Source: Streptococcus parasanguinis CC87K
Lineage (GTDB): Bacteria; Bacillota; Bacilli; Lactobacillales; Streptococcaceae
Assembly (NCBI RefSeq): GCF_000507765.1
Contig: NZ_KI669401.1
Span: 1,104,597-1,168,596, forward strand
DNA: 64,000 nucleotides
Reading direction: 5' to 3'
Shown: positions 53,757 through 63,700 of the stretch, one piece after another
How positions within the stretch are numbered: the first letter of the stretch is position 1
Layout of the letters: each line of letters opens with the position of its first letter
Notes under the pieces: generated by a model
What the model was told of the DNA's origin: nothing
The model's database searches: none
Seen by the model: only the letters and a program-made list of their open reading frames with translations
Made by a program: the position numbers and the translations under genes

Positions 53757-54734
53757 CTATCTGTAGAATTCAATTTCATCCACGACTTCGTAGACATCCA
53801 AGACCCAATCTTTTGGATTGTGCTTCAAGGACGCTTGGCAATATTCACACTTGTCGATTGAATCGATCGTCAATGGCGCACCACAGTTCGGACAATGATC
53901 ACTAACAACTTCTGAATTCTTAATAATCTCTGTCTGAGCTCCATGTTCACGGAGGAAGACCATGCGGTATACCGTAAAGAGATCTTTGGTCGGATCTCCT
54001 TCGATCACACGACCCGATTCATCATTTCGGATGTAATCTCTCATCGTCGAAGACAGAATAACTTCAATGCGGTCATTGCCTTCTGGATTTTCGATAAAGT
54101 CTTTGATCTTCGAATCTTCCACACACACGCGCTCAAGAACATTGGTTGTTTTGGCACGAATATGCTCTTGCAACTGCGTCAAGTGTTGCTCATAAAGACT
54201 GGTACTTTCTAAGTTCCGTACGGAATTCCAATCTTTTTCTGTCCAGGCAGACTGCAATTGAAGATAAACCAGCTTGACTTGCGACAAGAAGCGGTCTTCA
54301 TCAAACATTGGATCCAGTTTACGGATACGACGAATCGCTTCATAGTTGTTTTCAATTGGTCGACCCGCCCGTTCTTCGGTTGTCCGTTTTGGACCACTAT
54401 TTGAATAGGACGAATCATCACTCTCATTAGCCTCTTTTGCAATATTATAGACAAATCCAATCAATCCAATGATGGCGACAACTGCTACCGCCCCACCAGA
54501 GTCTGATCCAGAACTAGAACTGTAGCTACTGGATCCACCAGACCAGCTGCTACCACCAGACCAGCTACTTCCGCCACCAGACCAGCTGCTACCACCACCA
54601 CCGCCAGAATGAATAGTGCTACTGCCACCACTATGCGTATTGCCGACACCAGCATGAGCAGAAGGAGCAAATGCAAATAGAAGGGCTACTAGAAGAATTC
54701 CCAATACTAAAATTCGTTTTTTCATAGGCCTCAT
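53757..54734 (-). CDS. TIM44-like membrane protein with zinc ribbon and Gly/Ser/Trp-rich linker
   Basis: A 325-residue protein: signal-like helix (about residues 4-26, ending APSAHA), a low-complexity segment of SSWSGG repeats (about 35-78), a second membrane helix (AVVAIIGLIGFVYNIAKEA, about 82-100), then a TIM44-like domain (about 125-270) and a C-terminal zinc ribbon CPNCGAP...CEYCQ (about 283-302). The second Met (54725, MKKRILVLG) is an equal start candidate. The layout recalls B. subtilis YdjG/YdjH and with the SPFH gene suggests a membrane-stress module; no PspA gene is adjacent. Confidence 0.75.
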   Translation of the reverse strand: MRPMKKRILVLGILLVALLFAFAPSAHAGVGNTHSGGSSTIHSGGGGGSSWSGGGSSWSGGSSWSGGSSSYSSSSGSDSGGAVAVVAIIGLIGFVYNIAKEANESDDSSYSNSGPKRTTEERAGRPIENNYEAIRRIRKLDPMFDEDRFLSQVKLVYLQLQSAWTEKDWNSVRNLESTSLYEQHLTQLQEHIRAKTTNVLERVCVEDSKIKDFIENPEGNDRIEVILSSTMRDYIRNDESGRVIEGDPTKDLFTVYRMVFLREHGAQTEIIKNSEVVSDHCPNCGAPLTIDSIDKCEYCQASLKHNPKDWVLDVYEVVDEIEFYR

Positions 54735-54781
54735 TTCTTATCTTTGTTGGTTACACAGGGGTTAAGAAAATACTGTCTATT

Positions 54782-55849
54782 TTATAGGACAATCAATTCT
54801 TTAGGTGCAAGTGTCAAGACTTCACAGCCTGTTTCTGTGATCAAGAGATCATCTTCGATCCGCACACCAGAGAGACCTTCAATGTAAATCCCTGGTTCAT
54901 CTGTCAAGACCATCCCTGCTTGAATGGCTTCTTTAGACATTTGGCTGAAGTAGGGTTCTTCATGGATATCAAGCCCAATTCCATGACCGATTCCATGAGT
55001 AAAGTATTGGCCATAGCCGGCTGCTTCGATCACATCACGTGGGATTTTATCAAAATCACGGAAGCCAAGTCCATCTTTTGCAGCAGCAATCAAGGCTTGA
55101 TTGGCTTTCAAAACGGTTTCATAAATTTCTCTTTCCTTGTCGCTGACATGTCCAGCATAGATGGTCCGTGTCATATCGCTGACATAGTGGTCATACAAGC
55201 AACCAAAATCAAGGGTCAAGGCATCTCCTGCTGAAATCACCCGATCACTTGGAGTTGCGTGTGGCATGGCAGAGCGTTCACCTGCTGCTGAGATAATATC
55301 AAAAGATACACCAGAAGCTCCCAACTCCCGCATTCTAAAGTCGAGGAAAATCGCTGCTTCCAACTCTGTCGTTTTCCCTACCTTGATATAATCCAAAATA
55401 TCATGGAAGGCTTGGTCAGAGATGCTACAAGCTTTTTTAATGGCCGCAATCTCAGTTTCATCTTTAATCAAGCGCAATTCCATCACAAAGTTCGCTAGGG
55501 ATTGAAGGCTGATGCCACTGAAAACAGAAGCCATGCGGGCATGGTAGGCTACCGTCACTTCGTCCTCAAAACCAAGTTCTTTGATTTCAAGGTCCTTAAC
55601 GACCTCTGCCGCTGCAGTCAACTCATCGCGGGTTTCCACAATCTCTACAAAGGGGAAACAAGTCGCATGGGCATGGATGGTGTAGCGCGAATCTGTAAAG
55701 AGTACCACGCGTTCTTCTGTCACCAAAGCGGTCCCGTTTGAACCCCAGAAATTGGTCAAATAATAAACATTTTTCAAATTGTTAATCAATACCGCTTTGA
55801 GGTTTTGGGCTTTCATTTTGTTTCTTAAGTTGCTGATCCGTTGATTCAT
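54782..55849 (-). CDS. pepP: Xaa-Pro aminopeptidase/dipeptidase (M24B)
   Basis: A 355-residue M24B peptidase with the creatinase N-terminal domain and the pita-bread C-terminal domain. Metal ligands are visible in [19 protein letters not shown] (two Asp), [14 protein letters not shown] (His), [10 protein letters not shown] (Glu) and [13 protein letters not shown] (Glu). It removes or splits N-terminal residues before proline. The start overlaps the uvrA stop by 4 bases. Confidence 0.92.
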   Translation of the reverse strand: MNQRISNLRNKMKAQNLKAVLINNLKNVYYLTNFWGSNGTALVTEERVVLFTDSRYTIHAHATCFPFVEIVETRDELTAAAEVVKDLEIKELGFEDEVTVAYHARMASVFSGISLQSLANFVMELRLIKDETEIAAIKKACSISDQAFHDILDYIKVGKTTELEAAIFLDFRMRELGASGVSFDIISAAGERSAMPHATPSDRVISAGDALTLDFGCLYDHYVSDMTRTIYAGHVSDKEREIYETVLKANQALIAAAKDGLGFRDFDKIPRDVIEAAGYGQYFTHGIGHGIGLDIHEEPYFSQMSKEAIQAGMVLTDEPGIYIEGLSGVRIEDDLLITETGCEVLTLAPKELIVL

Positions 55850-58671
55850 TGTAATTTTCCTTTCAAATATTGTCCTGTGTAGCTAGCAGGATTTGCTGCT
55901 ACTTCTTCTGGTGTTCCGGTCGCAATAATGGTTCCACCACCGACACCGCCTTCGGGCCCTAAATCGATGATATGATCTGCTGTCTTAATGACATCCAAAT
56001 TGTGCTCAATCACAAGGACCGTATTGCCATCATCTACAAATCGCTCTAAGACTTTGATCAAGCGAGAAATGTCTTCGGTATGGAGTCCAGTCGTTGGTTC
56101 ATCCAAGATATAGAAGGATTTTCCTGTAGAGCGCTTGTGCAATTCAGAAGCCAACTTCATCCGTTGCGCCTCCCCACCTGAAAGAGTAGTCGCTGGTTGG
56201 CCTAGTGTTACATAGCCCAAGCCCACATCTTGGATGGTCTTGAGTTTGCGTTCAATTTTTGGAATGTGCTTGAAGAATTCAACTGCCTTGTTGACCGTCA
56301 TATCCAGCACTTCTGCAATATTTTTTTCCTTGTAGTGGACTTCAAGGGTCTCACTATTGTAACGACGTCCATGGCAAACTTCACAAGGAACGAAGACATC
56401 TGGCAAGAAGTGCATTTCAATCTTGATGATCCCATCTCCTGAGCAGGCTTCACAACGCCCGCCCTTGACATTGAAACTAAAGCGGCCTTTTTTATAGCCC
56501 CGAATTTTGGCTTCATTGGTCTGAGCAAAGAGATCGCGAATGTCATCGAAGACGCCTGTATAGGTCGCTGGATTGGAACGAGGAGTCCGACCAATCGGGC
56601 TTTGATCAATGTCGATCAAGCGATCGATATGCTCAATCCCCTGAATCGTCTTGTATTTCCCTGGTTTTTCCGAATTGCGGTTGAGTTTTTGAGCGATGGC
56701 TTTTTTCAAGATGCCATTGATCAAGGTCGATTTTCCAGAACCGGAAACTCCAGTGACTGCGATGAATTTGCCCAGAGGAAAGCGTGCTGTGATGTCTTGT
56801 AAGTTGTTCTCACTGGCCCCTGTTATTTCAATAGAACGACCATTCCCCGAACGGCGCTCTGTCGGAACCGGAATCTTGCGCTTGCCGGACAAATACTGGC
56901 CAGTGATGGATTTGCTGTTGCGTGCTACCTGCTTTGGAGTTCCTGCTGCAACGATCTCTCCCCCAAAGACACCGGCACCTGGGCCGACGTCGATCAGGTA
57001 GTCTGCCTCTCTCATGGTATCTTCATCATGTTCGACGACGATCAAGGTGTTGCCTAAATCGCGCATCTTCTTGAGACTGGCGATCAGGCGGTCATTGTCC
57101 CTTTGGTGGAGGCCGATAGACGGCTCATCCAAGATGTAAAGGACACCAGAGAGGTTGGAACCGATCTGGGTTGCCAAGCGAATGCGCTGGCTTTCTCCAC
57201 CTGATAAGGTCCCAGCAGATCGTGACAAGGTCAAGTAATTGAGCCCCACATTGTTTAAGAAGGTCAAGCGATCCTTGATCTCTTTTAGGATCGGTCTTGC
57301 AATCGTAGCTTCATTGTCTGTTAAGATCAACTGATCTACGGCTTTTAAGTGGTCCGCAATCGATAGATCTGACACTTCCCCGATATGCATCCCCTTCTCC
57401 CCGCCGACACGAACAGAAAGAGCCTGGTCATTGAGGCGGTAGCCATGGCAGGTCGCACAGGTCAATTCGTTCATATAAGAGCGCATTTGATTACGGGTGA
57501 AATCACTATTGGTCTCACGGAAACGACGGTGAATGTTGTTTACGACCCCTTCAAAAGGAATTTCGATATCCCGAACTCCACCAAACTCATTTTCATAGTG
57601 GAAGTGGAATTCCTTCCCGTTTGAACCATAGAGGACCAAGTCCTTTTCTTCTTGAGAAAGATCGGAAAAAGGTCGGTCCATATCAACGCCAAAATGGATC
57701 ATGGCCTGCTCCAACATCTGTGGATAGTAGTTGGAAGAGATCGGATTCCAAGGAGCGAGTGCTCCTTCGCGAAGGGTTAAGCGATCATCTGGCACCACCA
57801 AATCCAAGTCCACCTCTAGCTTAATCCCCAGCCCATCACAATCTGGACAAGATCCGAAAGGCGCATTGAAAGAAAAGAGGCGGGGCTCTAATTCAGGAAC
57901 GGTAAAGCCACAGACTGGACAAGCATAATGCTCAGAAAAGAGCAATTCCTTGCCATCCATGGTATCAATCACCACATAACCATCCGCAATCCGAAGAGCT
58001 GCTTCAATCGAATCAAAGAGCCGCGAGCGGATGCCCTCTTTGATCACGATTCGGTCCACTACTACTTCAATCGTGTGCTGCTTGCTTTTAGACAGTTCTG
58101 GAACCTCTGTCACATCATAGATCTCACCATCGACCCTCACCCGGACATAGCCGTCTTTTTGCACCTTTTCAATGATATTCTTGTGCTGGCCTTTTTTCTT
58201 GCGAATAATGGGGGCTAGAATTTGCAGGCGTTGGCGCTCTGGTAATTCCAAGACTTGATCGACAATTTGCTCAACTGAAGAAGCTGTAATCGCTCCATGC
58301 CCATTGATACAATAAGGCGTCCCTACACGCGCATAGAGCAAGCGCAGGTAGTCATTGATCTCTGTTGCCGTCCCCACTGTAGAACGGGGGTTTTTACTGG
58401 TCGTTTTTTGGTCGATGGAAATGGCTGGACTCAAGCCGTCAATGGAGTCCACATCTGGTTTTTCCATATTTCCCAAGAACTGCCGGGCATAGGCCGATAA
58501 GCTCTCCACGTAGCGGCGCTGGCCTTCTGCATAGAGGGTATCAAAGGCCAGACTGGACTTTCCAGATCCAGACAAACCCGTCACCACGACTAATTTGTCC
58601 CGTGGAATTTCTACATCTATATTTTTTAAATTATGGGCGCGTGCCCCATGAATGACAATTTTATCTTGCAT
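55846..58671 (-). CDS. uvrA: Excinuclease ABC subunit A
   Basis: A 941-residue UvrA with two ABC modules: Walker [11 protein letters not shown] (N-terminal) and [10 protein letters not shown] (C-terminal), two LSGGE signatures, and zinc-finger cysteines in CPVCGF/CPDCDG and [14 protein letters not shown]. It detects bulky DNA lesions with UvrB. Full length; it is followed by pepP. Confidence 0.98.
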   Translation of the reverse strand: MQDKIVIHGARAHNLKNIDVEIPRDKLVVVTGLSGSGKSSLAFDTLYAEGQRRYVESLSAYARQFLGNMEKPDVDSIDGLSPAISIDQKTTSKNPRSTVGTATEINDYLRLLYARVGTPYCINGHGAITASSVEQIVDQVLELPERQRLQILAPIIRKKKGQHKNIIEKVQKDGYVRVRVDGEIYDVTEVPELSKSKQHTIEVVVDRIVIKEGIRSRLFDSIEAALRIADGYVVIDTMDGKELLFSEHYACPVCGFTVPELEPRLFSFNAPFGSCPDCDGLGIKLEVDLDLVVPDDRLTLREGALAPWNPISSNYYPQMLEQAMIHFGVDMDRPFSDLSQEEKDLVLYGSNGKEFHFHYENEFGGVRDIEIPFEGVVNNIHRRFRETNSDFTRNQMRSYMNELTCATCHGYRLNDQALSVRVGGEKGMHIGEVSDLSIADHLKAVDQLILTDNEATIARPILKEIKDRLTFLNNVGLNYLTLSRSAGTLSGGESQRIRLATQIGSNLSGVLYILDEPSIGLHQRDNDRLIASLKKMRDLGNTLIVVEHDEDTMREADYLIDVGPGAGVFGGEIVAAGTPKQVARNSKSITGQYLSGKRKIPVPTERRSGNGRSIEITGASENNLQDITARFPLGKFIAVTGVSGSGKSTLINGILKKAIAQKLNRNSEKPGKYKTIQGIEHIDRLIDIDQSPIGRTPRSNPATYTGVFDDIRDLFAQTNEAKIRGYKKGRFSFNVKGGRCEACSGDGIIKIEMHFLPDVFVPCEVCHGRRYNSETLEVHYKEKNIAEVLDMTVNKAVEFFKHIPKIERKLKTIQDVGLGYVTLGQPATTLSGGEAQRMKLASELHKRSTGKSFYILDEPTTGLHTEDISRLIKVLERFVDDGNTVLVIEHNLDVIKTADHIIDLGPEGGVGGGTIIATGTPEEVAANPASYTGQYLKGKLQ

Positions 58672-58752
58672 GTTCTTACTCTAATCACCTTTTTGTTAAC
58701 CTCCATTATAACAAATTTTTTAGTATTCTTTTATCCAAAACCGTCCTTTTTC

Positions 58753-58761
58753 TGATATAAT
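58753..58761 (+). promoter_or_regulatory. Extended -10 of the corA-family gene
   Basis: TGATATAAT is a full extended -10 element (TG-n-TATAAT), 31 bases before the ATG at 58793. Confidence 0.6.
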
Positions 58762-58792
58762 GTTAAGGTGTAAAAAAACAAGGGGAGGCACC

Positions 58793-59737
58793 ATGAAACA
58801 GGTCTTTTTATCGACAACGACTGAATTTAAGGAAATAGAGACGCTGGAACCCGGTAGCTGGATCAACCTTGTTAACCCTTCTCAAAGTGAATCGATGGAA
58901 ATCGCCTCTGCTTTTAATATCGATATTGCCGACTTACGGGCACCACTCGATGCGGAAGAAATGTCCCGTATGACCATCGAAGATGAATATACCTTGATCA
59001 TCGTCGACGTTCCCATCAAGGAAGAGCGGAACAATCAGACCTACTACGTGACCATTCCGCTAGGGATTATCCTGACAGAAGAGGCTATTATCACGACTTG
59101 CTTGGAGAAATTGCCACTTCTCGATATCTTTATCAACCGACGCTTGCGGAATTTCTATACCTTTATGCGGTCGCGCTTTATCTTTCAGATCCTCTATCGC
59201 AACGCTGAACTCTACTTGTCAGCGCTTCGTACCTTGGATCGCAAAAGCGAGCAGATTGAAAGCCAATTGCACAAATCAACGCGTAATGAAGAGCTGATTG
59301 AGTTGATGGAGTTGGAAAAAACCATCGTCTACTTTAAGGCCTCTCTGAAAACCAATGAGCGCGTGATCAAGAAATTGACCAGTGCTACTAGTAACATCAA
59401 GAAATACCTAGAAGACGAAGATCTGTTGGAAGATACCCTGATCGAAACCCAGCAGGCCATCGAGATGGCAGATATTTATGGAAATATCCTGCACTCCATG
59501 ACCGACACCTTCGCATCGATCATCTCCAACAACCAGAACAACATCATGAAGACCCTGGCCCTCGTTACCATTGTCATGTCCATTCCGACCATGATCTTTT
59601 CGGCCTACGGGATGAACTTCAAGGACAATGAGCTTCCGCTCAATGGCGAACCCCATGCCTTCTGGCTGATTATTTTCATCGCCTTTGCCCTGACCGGGTC
59701 TCTCGTCGTCTACCTCATCCATAAAAAATGGTTCTAA
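58793..59737 (+). CDS. CorA family divalent cation transporter
   Basis: A 314-residue CorA-type channel: N-terminal alpha/beta cytoplasmic domain, long helices (about residues 150-250), and two C-terminal membrane helices with the signature AYGMNF (about 277-282) between them and a basic end HKKWF. It imports Mg2+ or related ions. AGGGGAGG eight bases before 58793 fixes the start. Probably co-transcribed with the DUF1129 gene. Confidence 0.92.
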   Translation: MKQVFLSTTTEFKEIETLEPGSWINLVNPSQSESMEIASAFNIDIADLRAPLDAEEMSRMTIEDEYTLIIVDVPIKEERNNQTYYVTIPLGIILTEEAIITTCLEKLPLLDIFINRRLRNFYTFMRSRFIFQILYRNAELYLSALRTLDRKSEQIESQLHKSTRNEELIELMELEKTIVYFKASLKTNERVIKKLTSATSNIKKYLEDEDLLEDTLIETQQAIEMADIYGNILHSMTDTFASIISNNQNNIMKTLALVTIVMSIPTMIFSAYGMNFKDNELPLNGEPHAFWLIIFIAFALTGSLVVYLIHKKWF

Positions 59738-59764
59738 CCAAACTTGTACATCAAAGGAGTAACT

Positions 59765-60442
59765 ATGTCTCAAACCGACCTTCATCAACTTAGTAAGAAA
59801 AATCAAGAATTTATCCGGATCGCCAAACACCAATTGCTTGAAAACGGAAAGACAGAGGAAGAAGCAGAAAGCCTCATCCAAGAAATTCTTCCAGCTATCC
59901 ATGAAAACCAAGGAAAAGGAATTCCGGCACGGACCCTTTTTGGAGCTCCAACTGTATGGGCGAATTCTTTCAGCGAGAAAGAACGCTATGAAAAAGAGCA
60001 TCCGAAATTAAACGATGCTCCCTCTCTCATGATTTTGGATTCCTTCCTCTTTATCTTTGGTGTTTTTGCTGCGATTAGCGCCTTTATGAACTTGGTCGCA
60101 CCGCGTCGTACTGGCTATGGGTTGATCACCTTGATTCTTGGAAGTTTGACAGGGGCCCTGCTCTTGTATCTCATGTACTACTTCTTCTATCAGTATATGG
60201 ATGGCACCAAAGATCGCAGCGAGCGTCCCTCTCTTTGGAAATCCATGCCGATTCTTGTTGGAGTCATGTTCCTTTGGGTCATTGTCTTGTCCTTTACTTC
60301 CCTACTCCCACAGGTTCTCAACCCAACTATTCCAGATGTCCTTGCCATCGTTTTAGGAGCTTTAGCACTTGTCCTTCGCTTCTACCTCAAGAAACGCTTT
60401 AATATTAAAAGTTCGAGCACAGCACCCGCAACTCGTCGCTAA
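59765..60442 (+). CDS. DUF1129 family membrane protein
   Basis: A 225-residue protein: an N-terminal helical cytoplasmic region (QLSKKNQEFIRIAKHQLLEN, the DUF1129 start), then four membrane helices (about residues 85-105, 115-140, 165-185, 190-210) and a Lys/Arg-rich tail. The function is unknown; it commonly follows the corA gene in streptococci. AAAGGAG five bases before 59765. Confidence 0.88.
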   Translation: MSQTDLHQLSKKNQEFIRIAKHQLLENGKTEEEAESLIQEILPAIHENQGKGIPARTLFGAPTVWANSFSEKERYEKEHPKLNDAPSLMILDSFLFIFGVFAAISAFMNLVAPRRTGYGLITLILGSLTGALLLYLMYYFFYQYMDGTKDRSERPSLWKSMPILVGVMFLWVIVLSFTSLLPQVLNPTIPDVLAIVLGALALVLRFYLKKRFNIKSSSTAPATRR

Positions 60443-60444
60443 AA

Positions 60445-60474
60445 AGAAACGGATGAAGTTTTCATCCGTTTTTG
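60445..60474. terminator. Bidirectional terminator
   Basis: AACGGATGA / TCATCCGTT (60448-60456 with 60462-60470) with AAAAAG before and TTTTTG after; it serves the DUF1129 gene on plus and the GNAT gene on minus. Confidence 0.85.
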
Positions 60475-60476
60475 TT

Positions 60477-60998
60477 TTACTGTATTTCCCTGTTCAATCT
60501 TTTTGAAAAATAGAGGACTAAGTCATCATTGTTTTCACAAGAACTGTAAGGGGCTAAGGGGTGATCACTAAACCAAACCCCAGATCCATCTGGGATATAG
60601 CCCCGTTTGACATACAGTCTTTGAGCTGGGCCATAACCCGAGTGTAAACCAACCCCTAAAGTAACAATCTCTGATAGTAGCCGGACTCTTTTTTCTGCCT
60701 CCTCTAAGAGTTGATTCCCAATCCCTCGATTTCTAAATGGTTCAAAAACATTAAAATCAGATAGTTCAGGATAGACTCCCACGAAAGGGCCGTGCTTGGC
60801 AGCAGGCAATATAGTGATATAGCCTGCCACAAATCCATCCGACTCAGCTACTAATACGTCCCTCTCTCTATTCTCCTGCTCTTGAAAATAGCTAGTCAAG
60901 ATATCCTCTCTACCTGGCCACCCTTGGTGGATAAAGGCTTGAGAGATGTGCTCAATATCTGCCTTTATCATCCTCCTGATGATTACACCTTCCTTCAT
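60477..60998 (-). CDS. GNAT family N-acetyltransferase
   Basis: A 173-residue GNAT enzyme: IRRMIKADIEHISQAF start, acetyl-CoA motif VFEPFRNRGIGNQLLEEAEKR (about residues 85-105) and the late YVKRGYIPDGSGVW. Acceptor unknown. AAGGAG precedes the ATG, and a TATAAT (minus strand, 61032-61037) lies upstream. Confidence 0.88.
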   Translation of the reverse strand: MKEGVIIRRMIKADIEHISQAFIHQGWPGREDILTSYFQEQENRERDVLVAESDGFVAGYITILPAAKHGPFVGVYPELSDFNVFEPFRNRGIGNQLLEEAEKRVRLLSEIVTLGVGLHSGYGPAQRLYVKRGYIPDGSGVWFSDHPLAPYSSCENNDDLVLYFSKRLNREIQ

Positions 60999-61104
60999 GT
61001 TGCGCTCCTTGATACCTTTCTCCCCATCATTATAGCATAATTAGAGCTTGGGAAAGGTCAAAGAGCTTCACACGGACCTAACTCACTATCATATTTCTAT
61101 GCTC

Positions 61105-61256
61105 GCAAAAAAGATCCAAAAGGGTCTGAAAAAGAGGTCCACTGGACCTCAACTCGCTCTTACATTTCTAGGCTCGTGAAAAAAGATCCGTTAGGGTCTT
61201 AATTCGCTCTCTTGTCTTCAAGCTCATGAAAAAAAGACCCTAACGGGTCTTTTTTT
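61105..61256 (-). repeat. Tandem array of four terminator-like hairpins
   Basis: Hairpins at 61112-61127 (AGATCC/GGGTCT), 61134-61150 (GAGGTCC/GGACCTC), 61183-61200 (AAGATCC/GGGTCTT) and 61231-61256 (AAAAAGACCC/GGGTCTTTTT). The unit GCTC.TGAAAAAAGA.CC...GGGTCTT is repeated with spacers containing TCGCTCT. The last one, 0-2 bases from the rpsR stop, is a strong bidirectional terminator. Confidence 0.75.
61231..61256 (-). terminator. Terminator of rpsF-ssb-rpsR
   Basis: AAAAAGACCC-TAAC-GGGTCTTTTT, stem of ten base pairs, U-runs on both strands, touching the rpsR stop codon. Confidence 0.9.
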
Positions 61257-61494
61257 AATCTTCGTTTACGAAAGGCATCAAAGCCATTACGCGAGCGCGT
61301 TTGATAGCTGTTGTTACTTTACGTTGGTTCTTCGCTGAAGTTCCAGTTACACGACGAGGAAGGATTTTCCCACGTTCTGAAACGAAACGGCTAAGAAGCT
61401 CAGTATCTTTGTAATCGACATATTCGATTTTGTTTGCTGCGATGTAATCAACTTTTTTACGGCGTTTGAATCCGCCACGACGTTGTTGAGCCAT
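61255..61494 (-). CDS. rpsR: 30S ribosomal protein S18
   Basis: A 79-residue S18 with [19 protein letters not shown] and the conserved [25 protein letters not shown]. It binds S6 on the platform of the small subunit. Last gene of rpsF-ssb-rpsR. Confidence 0.97.
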   Translation of the reverse strand: MAQQRRGGFKRRKKVDYIAANKIEYVDYKDTELLSRFVSERGKILPRRVTGTSAKNQRKVTTAIKRARVMALMPFVNED

Positions 61495-61535
61495 GTTTAA
61501 TTCTCCTTTATAGTTTTAATTCGTTAAACCCATTC

Positions 61536-62033
61536 TTAAAATGGAAGATCGTCGTCTGAGATATCCATTGGATTCGCTCCAAATGGATTTTCTTCACGAC
61601 CAAAGTTTGGCGCTGCATTGCTTGGTTCAGATCCACCAAAGCTTGGGGTTGCATTTCCAGCAAAACCACCGTTGCCTGATGAATAGCCACCACCTGCATG
61701 CCCTTCGCGTGCTGCACGGCTTTCCAATAGTTGGAAGCTGTCTGCTACGACTTCAGTGACATAAACACGTTGACCTTGCTGGTTTTCGTAATTACGTGTT
61801 TGAATGCGACCGGTAATCCCAATCAAAGCACCTTTCTTAGCCCAGTTGGCTAAGTTTTCTGCTTGCTGACGCCAGATCACACAGTTGATGAAATCGGCTT
61901 CGCGCTCTCCATTTTGACTCTTGAAGTTGCGGTTGACAGCTAGGCTGAAAGTAGCAACTGCTTGATTGCTTGGAGTGTAGCGAAGTTCAGCATCACGGGT
62001 CATACGACCGACAAGTACAACATTGTTAATCAT
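61536..62033 (-). CDS. ssb: Single-stranded DNA-binding protein
   Basis: A 165-residue SSB: OB-fold (residues 1-105, [45 protein letters not shown]), a Gly/Asn-rich linker and the acidic protein-interaction tip DISDDDLPF. It lies between rpsF and rpsR as usual. Confidence 0.97.
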   Translation of the reverse strand: MINNVVLVGRMTRDAELRYTPSNQAVATFSLAVNRNFKSQNGEREADFINCVIWRQQAENLANWAKKGALIGITGRIQTRNYENQQGQRVYVTEVVADSFQLLESRAAREGHAGGGYSSGNGGFAGNATPSFGGSEPSNAAPNFGREENPFGANPMDISDDDLPF

Positions 62034-62053
62034 AAGTCACCTCGGATGATTTC

Positions 62054-62344
62054 TTACGCGTCAACTTTTACGATCATGTGACGAAGAATGTCACCGTTGA
62101 TTTTTGAAAGACGGTCGAACTCGTTAAGAGCTACAGCGTCGTTCGCTTCAACGTTTACGATGTGGTAAAGTCCTTCACGGAAATCTTGGATTTCGTATGC
62201 AAGACGACGTTTTTCCCAATCTTTTGATTCAACAACAGTTGCACCGTTGTCAGTCAAGATAGAATCGAAACGTGCTACCAAAGCGTTTTTAGCTTCTTCT
62301 TCAATGTTTGGACGAATAATATAAAGAATTTCGTATTTAGCCAT
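62054..62344 (-). CDS. rpsF: 30S ribosomal protein S6
   Basis: A 96-residue S6 starting [19 protein letters not shown]. The frame opens 15 codons earlier, but the family N-terminus and GGAGG upstream support 62344. First gene of rpsF-ssb-rpsR. Confidence 0.96.
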   Translation of the reverse strand: MAKYEILYIIRPNIEEEAKNALVARFDSILTDNGATVVESKDWEKRRLAYEIQDFREGLYHIVNVEANDAVALNEFDRLSKINGDILRHMIVKVDA

Positions 62345-62372
62345 TGATAATGTTCCTCCTTTTGGACTAATG

Positions 62373-62394
62373 ACCCCCTGTCTTTGCAAGGGGT
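62373..62394 (-). promoter_or_regulatory. Hairpin in the rpsF leader
   Basis: ACCCC(U) pairs with AGGGGGU, making a stem in the roughly 70-base leader. S6:S18 autoregulatory leaders are known at this position in many bacteria; I do not see the CCG motif of that family, so the link is tentative. Confidence 0.35.
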
Positions 62395-62419
62395 AAGTGA
62401 GGTTTACTCACAAGAAACT

Positions 62420-62448
62420 ATTATACCAGACTTTGCGAACAAAGGCAA
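62420..62448 (-). promoter_or_regulatory. rpsF operon promoter
   Basis: Minus-strand -35 TTGCCT (62443-62448), 17 bases, extended -10 TGGTATAAT (62420-62425 hexamer). The remaining stretch to 62647 has no gene; AAATGTC/GACATTT near 62510-62535 is a weak hairpin. Confidence 0.7.
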
Positions 62449-62647
62449 GAATTATCTTTAGGATTTAAAAAATGATTCTGGACGTCCCCTTCGAGAAAAA
62501 AGAAAGAAATGTCCTAAAAAATGACATTTTATAGAAGAAACTATTCCCACTCTTCCTCTCCTTTCCTTAAAGAAAACTGATATCAGTTAGCTTTAAGCTT
62601 GAGTCTTTATACTAGCTACAACAAATCTCAAGAAACGAGGAACGATT

Positions 62648-63700
62648 ATGAATTATCTTATCATCCCCGCCTATCAACCGGATCTGAATCTTGTCAAACT
62701 GGTTCGCTTGGTTCACGCTAAGAGCGATCTCCACATCATCGTCATCGACGATGGGAGTGACGCTGACAAGAAAGTGATCTTTGACAAATTAGAGGGTCTT
62801 GCGACAGTTCTGACTCATGAGCACAACCAAGGAAAAGGACAAGCACTCAAGACTGCTTATGCCTACATCCTAGAAAGAGGCACCTATGGAAGCATTGTTA
62901 CAGCTGATGCAGACGGTCAGCACAAAATTTGGGATATTTTCAGGGTTGTTAACCAATCTCAAGAGCATCCTGGAACACTTATTCTAGGAGCACGCGCCTT
63001 CTCTGGAAAAGTTCCTTTGCGTTCTGCTTTCGGAAATAAATTGACTCGTTTCTTGTTTAAGCAACAAACAGGGGTGGCGGTCAGCGATACCCAAACGGGC
63101 TTACGGGCTTTCACTACGAATCTCTTGCATTTCATGCTTGAGGTTGACGGTCAGCGTTATGAATATGAAATGAATGTTCTCCTCGCAGCAAGCAAGTCCT
63201 TCCCCATCGTGGAAGTTCCCATCGAGACGGTCTACATCAATGACAACGAAGGCTCCCACTTCCGACCTATTCGAGATGGCCTCATGATCTACAAGGACAT
63301 GTTCAAGTTTGCCCTCTCCTCTCTGAGTAGTTTTATCGTTGACTATCTGGTCTACGCCTTCTTCCTTTTCGTGATGATGGCCGTGCCCATTAGTCTACGT
63401 ATTCTCCTAGCCAATGGGATCGCTCGTGTGACGAGTTCCATCTTTAACTACTCAACCAATAAGCACCTGGTCTTTAAGAATAAAGACAGTGTCGCTAAAA
63501 CTGGAAGTGGCTACTTTGGTCTAGCTCTTGGCCTCTTTATTCTCGATACGCTCTTGATTCGACTCTTCTATACTGCTTTCGGGCTCAATCTCCTGATCAG
63601 TAAGATTGTCGTCGGCTTCCTCCTCTTTCTGGTCTCATGGGTGATCCAGAAAAAAGTGATCTTCAAAGAAAGGACTGCTACCCACCATGAAATTCTTTAA
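62648..63700 (+). CDS. Fused family 2 glycosyltransferase - GtrA membrane protein
   Basis: A 350-residue two-part protein: residues 1-215 are a DPM1-like GT2 domain (IPAYQPDLNLVKLVR, IDDGSD, NQGKGQALKTAY, TADADGQH metal site), and residues 220-340 are a four-helix GtrA domain (SSFIVDYLVYAFF, FNYSTNKHLVFKNK). Such fusions are thought to load or flip polyprenyl-linked sugars for cell-surface glycan. CGAGGAACG precedes the ATG. The stop overlaps the next gene by 14 bases. Confidence 0.88.
   Translation: MNYLIIPAYQPDLNLVKLVRLVHAKSDLHIIVIDDGSDADKKVIFDKLEGLATVLTHEHNQGKGQALKTAYAYILERGTYGSIVTADADGQHKIWDIFRVVNQSQEHPGTLILGARAFSGKVPLRSAFGNKLTRFLFKQQTGVAVSDTQTGLRAFTTNLLHFMLEVDGQRYEYEMNVLLAASKSFPIVEVPIETVYINDNEGSHFRPIRDGLMIYKDMFKFALSSLSSFIVDYLVYAFFLFVMMAVPISLRILLANGIARVTSSIFNYSTNKHLVFKNKDSVAKTGSGYFGLALGLFILDTLLIRLFYTAFGLNLLISKIVVGFLLFLVSWVIQKKVIFKERTATHHEIL

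Noticed and set aside
59408-60001. 197-codon minus-strand frame opposite corA family and DUF1129 genes
   Set aside because: Shadow frame crossing two genes with good motifs and ribosome sites.
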